From Mactra quadrangularis (lineage: Eukaryota > Mollusca > Bivalvia > Venerida > Mactridae): DNA of 64,000 nt. The DNA is taken from contig CM046311.1 in the NCBI GenBank assembly GCA_025267735.1, forward strand, positions 33,456,895 to 33,520,894, given 5' to 3'. The notes beneath the pieces were generated by a model. The model ran no database searches. It had not been told where the DNA came from and was given only the letters and a program-made list of their open reading frames with translations. Of the stretch, positions 13,101 to 22,100 are shown one piece after another; the first letter of the stretch is position 1; each line of letters opens with the position of its first letter. Made by a program: the position numbers and the translations under genes.

Positions 13101-16100
13101 AGACCATATTGAAAATTGGTTTAAGCCAAAAATGTAATTCACTTTAAATAAAGTAGTTACATGTATTACAATTATTATTATTATTATTGCTGTTTTGTTT
13201 AATTTCGATATAAAGGCTGATATGTCAAATGCGTTTTCTTATATTACAGATGCATGTGAAGCAGGATATTATTCTAAAACTGGAGTACGGCCTTGTACAG
13301 CATGTGACCATGGGACATATAGTACAATCTTTGGTAGTACTAGCTGTATTAAATGTCCAGGTTCAAAAATTACATTGAAGTCAGCTTCTACATCTTCAAC
13401 ACAATGTCAAGGTAATATTTTCATGTGAAAATTGTGCACCAGTTTCAAAACATAATGAATTCTGACAACTCAGCCAGTGATGCAGTATACTTAAATTATT
13501 CTCTGCGAATTATTTTTATCATGACTAAAGTTAGTCCTCTCACGGGTCTTATATCTGAAAAGTTTCAACCATCTGTACTTAACTGTTAACTTCAATAGAC
13601 ACAATTAATCAGTTATGCGTGCAAAAACATTACACGAGTGGAAAAGAGCAAAGATAATAAACATGAATCTAAGAACTAGAAACATACAGGATAATTTGTT
13701 GAAAAGTTTCCAAGGTCGGAATTTCAGATTTTATCATTAACAGCAGCGTTTACATAGGAAAGGAACCCTTTCTGTACCCATATTTCTGAACTTCAGGACT
13801 AGTTCTGAAACTGTCTTATTTTAGTAAATATTTTGTCCCATCTTATACGTTCGTCTTATAAACTGAGAAAAGTGGTGAGCTATAATTAAGTGACAAAACT
13901 TGTAGATCGGTATATGTACATAAAATGTAATATATATTAATTTTATTCATTATTTTATGTAAATAATTAAAACAATATGGGCATTAAATATGTTTAAATG
14001 AGGGAAACAAAACTCTAAGCTAAGAGTAAGTATATTTGACAAGAATAAACATACTGTAAAGAAATCTTCCAATATTTTATTGTTTTACTTTGAACAGATT
14101 TTGACATCACTTATATGCCCTTGGATCCAACAGAAACAATTGTACCAGCTGTGCTAGTGCAACAAAACATTACATCTATAGATGCTATGACTGTAGAACT
14201 ATGGGTAAAATGTACATCATGTGACAATATTCTAAACATTACTGGTGAAGATGGTACACTAATATTATCTATTGAAGGAACAGATCAACTGGAGATTTCG
14301 TGGCTCGGGTAATTAACTAATGGTCGTCAATTAATCTTTATTTTGTATTTACCTTTTTAGGCTTTATCAATTTAAGATTATAAGGTCAAGGCAATGCTGT
14401 GATACACTGCTAAATACATTGATCATGATAATGTTGCAATTAATTCACCACCTGTAAGAAAAATTGGCACTTCAGCGGTTGGGCTTATTTTTTGAAACTT
14501 TTTTGTAGGAACTTATTTAACCTAGGTGAGTTTTGAACCAGCAATCGCATTGGGCAAGTAGATTCAAAGTTATACACATATCCTACTGTGTCATGGACCT
14601 GAATGATGAGAAAATATGACACAAAGAAAGTCAAATCTTGCACATTGTATTCATATCATTGAATTTTTATAATGTCTGACGACCTATTTGTAGAACTGTG
14701 CATGAAACAAGTGAAGTTATCGAAGAAGCGGATACATGGAATAAAATCGCAGTAACTACAACCAGTGGAGTAATATCAATTTATATTAATGATGTAGAAA
14801 TATTAACTGGTGCTTATACACCGCAATCTAAGTCAACTTTTGTGAATATTTCAATTGGAGGTAACTGTAACTCTTTTCAATTTTACTAAAAATATAACTA
14901 TTTAGTGATTGATATTGACGTAAAATCTTTCATAATTACTCGCTTATTACTTCACATGCAGCTGATTTCTCCTTAAATGGAGGAATATCGTCTGAACTTT
15001 TGTCAGGAGTAACTGTCGTCGTATGACGGATAGTCAATTAAAGCTAATTCAGTTATGATCAATGCAAACTTTCCTCGTTGAGGTAATTTTAAGTCCGTAA
15101 ATTTATTTTTACAAAAATGTGATGAAGGCAAACGTGATTGGTATAAATATACTTTAGCTCTGTTTGAAAGAAATATTGTTATCACTCATGTACATATCAA
15201 TTTACAGGTGAAGGTTTCATTGGGTCTATATCACAATTTCAAATCTGGTCAGCGGGTTATACACGTCCTTCCTCTTCGGTTGACACCTGTTTTACAGAAG
15301 ATGTCGGTGACTTGGTTGCTTGGCAACAACTCTCAGAAACCGATGGAACTTTTGTTTTAACTCAAAGTGAATGTGATGGTAAGACAGTCACATAGTATAT
15401 TAACATTTATTTTTAGAAATGAAAAAGGCATTTTTTTTTCAATTCATAGTTGCCAAAAATAAGTGTTGATATGTTCTCCATTGTGTGTAATTTTTAAACC
15501 ATTTCTGTATTTACACTTTTGATTTTTATCGACCAAATACCTGTAATATAAATTTACTGTATTATAAAACTATATGTATGCACGTATATCATACAACATG
15601 TACGTCTTTAACTTGTGTCAATTTACAGCTTTTGATGACTGTCAAAGTATGCCATGTCAAAATGATGGTGTATGCTCAGATAAAATAGATGGTTTTACTT
15701 GTAACTGTACTGAAGGTTTCGATGGAACAACTTGTGAGATAAATATTGATGATTGTATTGATAAAATGTGTGATAATGGTGGAACTTGTGTAGATGATAT
15801 AAATAGATCTACATGTCTGTGTCCCCAAGGTTACACAGGAGAACTTTGTGAATATCAATATGGTAAGTTTAGTTTATATAGCGATGGGTCATCGCATAAC
15901 GAGGTTACGTCATTATTTATTTACAAGTAGTTAGACTAATTTTGCGCTGACCTATCAATATCCGTTGGTGTTATTTTAAAATAGTCTCATATAATTATCA
16001 TGGTAATAACAAGATAATGCTTTACTATTTTTTCATTTTGTTTGTGTTTCCTCATAACTAATTTATATTATGATGATTTAAAAAATATGTTATACATAAT

Positions 16101-19100
16101 TCTATTTCGGTTTAAAATTGCTCTCTTATTTATGAATGATAAATTATGTTCTTCATGTATGTTCCCTACAATTTTCTGTCATCACATCTTTTGTCATGGC
16201 TTAGCTCACCATTAAGTAATAAGTATTGAATCTTACATAAAAGTTTGTTTAAAGACACAACTTATCATAAATTTTGACACTTGTATTGCATGCTTTTTTG
16301 TGGCTAGATATAACGGTAGAATTTCCGTATGTCACGGTGAATGGATATAATAATAGAGCTCTGCAATGACTGCATGTACATAATTCAAATGTAGCGTTTA
16401 TTTAAACGAATCTTTGTATCGAACAGCAAAAAACTAAGATGTCCCTAATGGACTACACATTTGCGGTTTTGAGTTTAAGTTAAAGTCTTTGATGCAACTG
16501 AAGTAATTAGAATCTGTTTACACAAATGGCGAGACATCGAATGTCAACACCTGAGTGACAGTAATAAGCTCTCATTCTCTTTGTAAATCTGGACTTAACT
16601 GTTCTGTTTTCCCAAGTTGTATATACCGCCATATGTGACCCATATATAGACATGAAGAGGATTTGGTACAGTAAGGCACTTGGTGACAACACTTCTGTGA
16701 AAGTTTGGTTGAAGTATTGAATTATTGACAAATGTAGATGGAATTGTGAATAGCAAAATACTTCCCTTTTTATTACAGATATCTAATCGTTGATCAGCTA
16801 CTAAGAGAATTGTCGTCTGCTCAATTAAATGTTGTCTGCTAAATTTTATCATTTATCCTTTTTAAAATTGAGAGAATATTGTCTGAATGGCTAACAGTTT
16901 GAAACCATGCGCCGCAAGACAATTTACTGACTCAATTCTGTCAGAGATATTCATAAATACAGTACTAGTAACATTATTAATATACCTATGCATGGGCCTT
17001 AATTTATTTTACTTGCTTGCAAACACGAAAAAGTCATGAAACATTTAATACTTGAATTTTTCACCTCTATTATGATGTAACCACTATACTACAATTTTCC
17101 TTTGATAAACCAGAAGTGCGTTCAACGACTGCAAGCGCTCGCTGAAAAATCCAAGATGGCGACAAACAGCACAATATTGAAAATAGCGGGTGGGGGGAAT
17201 AATTTCTGCTACTACATGAGATCTTTCACATTTTTATCATATATGAATCACTATGATTTTATTTACTGTACCAAAATAAATTCAATTATATACATTTCTC
17301 GGATATGTCTTGTGAAACAAATATCACACACGTTTGCGTCCCATTTTTCAGGGATAATTCTTTGAGAAAAAAAAATTAAAAATTTCCGGCCGCCATCTTT
17401 GACATATATGTGAAACACCTCTAAAGCTAAATGTCGAGCGTTCGCATTATTAAACGCTCCTCATTATAAGTTATGTCTTTAAATCTCGACTGTAAAAGTA
17501 AGGAGGAGTTAATTACACGCGATGTCAGTTGGTTGTCGATATTGTTGACTTATTAATTATTATCGAGGACGATAATTTCCTGACAACGTGCTTGTCAATT
17601 TGCAAAGAAGCAGTTAAGTGGTGTACGACTTTCAAGTACATAGCTGGTGAGCGAAGACAGTTGTCAACTGGCCATTAAAGATGAATAGCAAAGGACAAAC
17701 TGCTTACAAGTAAGGAAGACTGCAAGGTAAGGTTAATGTATAAGGACCAATGCAATGTTGACTAATAAATAGGATATTACAATAGTTTTAGTAAATCGAC
17801 TGTTGGTTTACGTATATTTCAGTTGACGGTGGGTGGTCTGACTGGAAGGAAAGTAGTAGTTGTTCAGTCACTTGTGGCATGGGAACAAAAGTCATGTCTC
17901 GAACATGTGACAATCCTGAACCTTCACATACTGGAAAAGAATGTGAAGGTGATAATCAACAAGCTATACAATGTGATAATGAAGTGGAATGCATTGAAGG
18001 TATGGAAAAAAATCAATGAATCGTACACTCAGTTTTCAGCAAGACATGACCTTTGTCTGTGAGTGATGAGCCTCAATTTAACCCAAATGAACACACAAAT
18101 ATATAAACATTTCATTTGCAATCGTTCCAATGGACTTACTAGAACTGTAGAGATAGCTTAAAGTAACAATTATTTTCTGAACAAACACAAGCCAAAATAC
18201 AATGATTGTAATATGTGGTAGTTTTAAGTCGAAGTCGTAATCACTCAAATGGAACTGCACTGAACACATATTTTGTTTACGAGTTGTTAATTGCACATTT
18301 TCAGTATACAGTTAAACAATACAATGCATATGACATTTTTCATTTGTATTTTTGGTACCAATCCTTGCAGAGTCTTTTTCACAATGACTTGATAATATGT
18401 ATTCACTAAATGATTAGTAACGAAAGTAGTGAGTAACTTAAATAACTAAATATAAAACGCGTACTAGGCAAATTGATGTGAGAAAACACATCTTAAATGT
18501 CGTTAATTGATTACACCACTTCTACAAACTTTTAAATAAGGTCATTTTTTAATTGTTATCATTAAACAAAACATTGGTTAATATAATTCAATATTCACCA
18601 TTATTTACTATGTATATTAAACATTAAAAATATTTACAGACTGCAAGATAGACCCTACGATACATCATGGAAATATTAATTGTTCCTGGACAGACGACAG
18701 TAATACAACACGTGTGTGTTCTCCATTTTGTGACGATGGATATGATTTCAGTCGTTTATTATTTACTGATAGTGAGTCTGGTATAAAATGTGGTCCAGAT
18801 ACTGGAAATACGTGGAACATTATTACAGAAGATTATCCTACTACTGTGCTGCCACCATGCACTTGTAAGTTTTTACTTGACATAAACATCGTATTGCGGA
18901 TACAATTTCCTTTGGTTTCAGAAACGATTCATTCTACCATACTTTAAGAGGAATGTAATCAGTTAATAACTGCACTATCCGTATACAAAGCAAAGTAGTC
19001 CTTCTTCAGGTATCAGACTAAGGCCAATACTTTAAGATAACAGTTTGAAAATCGAAGTTTTTATTAAGATGCAACACTCGGGTCAACTGTGATGACATTT

Positions 19101-22100
19101 CTTTGCTGTAAGGTCTGTAAGCACCACTTGGTCGTATCTTCAAAGCATTTTGGTAATAAATTATTGATTAAAGATATATCAGAAATTTAAGAAATATTAT
19201 TTCCGTTTCTTTAATTTGCAAATACGCTAATGGAAGATATAAAAACATGTCAGAAACTATGACACATACCTTTAGTGATATTATTACTACCGTATATTCG
19301 TACTGACTGTTACATCGATTTAAACATTTTCTTAAAAGTGTATCAAACAAAAGAAAGCAATAGTATTGTTCATCTTTTACAGCAAAGACAAACGCTTTAA
19401 GTAATAGATTAAGCATGAAAAATAGATATCCTTCCTTAAATATCGATGAAATGACACCTGAGTTAGCAAGTGACATAAAAGCAGTCATAGACGATAAGGT
19501 AGCTGAGATTGGATGTGTTGGTACAGGACGATGTACACATGAAGTAAAGGTCATTCAGTCAGATGATGATAATGATGTCAGTCGTAAAAGGAGAGACACA
19601 GACAGTGTAGAATTTACTATAAATTTGTCTTGTGAAGTTAACGATGGTAAGATTTTACATTTGTACTTTTTTAAAGTTCCACAGTTTCTGTTAAATTCAA
19701 ACTAATTAAGTTTAATTATTATGACTGTAAAAAATGCTGGTTTTAACAGCAGAACGGTCTTAAGACAGGATACACTTTTTTACTTACTTCTCAAAAAAAA
19801 CGTTTGAAACTCATTAATTTTCACAAAATAATGCTTCTGCAATAGCAAAAACAGTCTGTGTAGAGAAACTTTGGTTTAACTTAACTTCTGATTATTTACA
19901 GTAATGGACGAGTGTTATGATTTATTATATGACTTAGTACAAGAAATCAACTCTTTGATAACACAGTTACAGTTTACAGTACAGTCTGGTGGTCTAGATC
20001 ATAATGTTGATGTTAATGGAACAACATATGATGGAATATCTACATGTTTACCTGGATATATACCTGTATGGCATTATTGTAGTACGTAGTATTTTTCTTT
20101 CTATTTTTGTATGCATTGTGTGCAATGAGTTAGTTAACGTCACAGGCAGAGTCATAACAAATGTTAGGTACATTATTTACTCAATTTTCACGGCGATTTA
20201 AACAGATCTTTAAAATCAATATTCACTGGTGATATTACAGATTCACTCATCAATGTTTCAAATAACAATCAATGCTTCTACGAATAGTTTAGCAAAAGTT
20301 ATTGATAAAGGTTGTCAAATAAATTGTAGGAAGTATTGGTGATATTTACCTTAATAATAGGTTCTATTAAACTCAACAACAGATAGTTATTTGATGATAA
20401 ATTATGACATTCATGGCAATATCATTATATAAATACAAATGTAGTACGATTATTTTTTTGTATTTTAGTGTTTTTAATTTAGTTATCATTATACTGCTAG
20501 CATCTTTAAATGCTTTACTCAGTATAAATCAACTATTAGATTGAGTTATATTTTCTATCATACTTTAAGGATTGGTACATATCATACTCCACGTTTATTT
20601 CTTTGTTGTTTTACAGTCCCCTGTGGTGTTGGAACATTTGCTTATAACGACTACTGTGAAGTTTGTCCAGTAGGAACTTATCAAGATGTAGAAGGTCAAG
20701 CTTCATGTATACCATGTCCGGAGAATTGGTCAACACTAGGACTTATGACAACAGATAAGAATTATTGCAATGGTAAATTATTGTTATAATTGATATTAGT
20801 CTACATTTTTATTCGGTATAGTCAGTTGTCTGGCCCTAACGGGAGTATGTTCTTAGTACTAAATTAAAACCATCAATCAATAGATCTTAATCTCTCCAGA
20901 ACAGTTTGCAAGACGACTGACTGATATATTATGCTTTACATCATTTAAGGTTAATAATGCAATGGTACTGTTTGAATGACAATGCTCACTAAAAGTCATA
21001 GACAGTTAAAAGTTTGAGAAAAGCTAATCATGTCAGCGGCAAGTAATTGCATTATGTTCAAAACTTCTTTATTTAGCATAGTTCAAAACCATTATGTTAA
21101 AATTACTAAAGTTAATTATGGATTTTTTTCTGATGACTGGTTTCTTTTCCGGGTAAACATGAATCGAATTATTCATATTGTCCTAACTGGAATATATTTT
21201 TTTCAGTATATATTGAACCATTTGAAGAAACCACAAAAACATTATTGATTGGACTTGTTGTTGGATTAACTTTACTCGTTCTGACCATCATAGTAGTTGC
21301 TTTTATAATCTACAAAAAGTAGGTTGTTTGTATTTTTTACAAAAAGTTGTTTTCATCAAATCTTTTTCTTCCTTTTGCACAATTTTCATCATTTAATAGT
21401 TTTTTTTATAATTTATGTTTAAGCTATTACATATTGTTTATTAGGTTATCTAGAACTCTTATAACAAACTATTGTGGAATAACAAGTAGCTTACCTTTTC
21501 CGAGGAGAATTTTAAATGTGCTAGTTGGCGTTAGCTTGGAATAAATTACATTAAACCGGAGCAAAAAGCTAGAAATGTAACAAGGAAATAGCCATATACT
21601 ACATGTAATAATCCTTTTAGCATAATTCTAAGTCTACATTCTATGAATCATTTTTTATCCAATCTACACAAAATGTAGTTTGAATTTTCGTGCCTAGGGT
21701 AGCTCAGCTACAAGCACCAGGCTAATTAAATCAGAGACAGCCTGAATTATTAAGACAGTATAAACAATTACATTTATCTTTTAAGACTATATCATACTTC
21801 CTTACATGAAATTTATTTTACATATTTTGGTTTTCAGACTAAATAAGAAATCCGAAGTAAACTGTTTTCAGGATAAGAGTATTACCAATGTTAGAAATTA
21901 TGGCATGGGCAATGGAAAAACCATCTTTAAATCGTACACTTTGTAAGTTTTTTTCATTGCATAGTTCACTTTTTTGTTAAATAAATAAATTTTAATTATT
22001 TTGTTTTCGATTTTTCAAAACTTTATCATCATTTTCTACTGAACATTTTGCATGTAGATATTCATGGCGGCAAATACATCTTCCTATTTTAATATTTTTT

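Noticed and set aside
14962..15026. Extra gene A exon (ADFSLNGGISSELLSG...) after an AG
   Set aside because: It hits a stop (TGA) after about 22 codons, while joining 14860 directly to 15208 gives a perfect IGG-EGFIGSI pentraxin motif.
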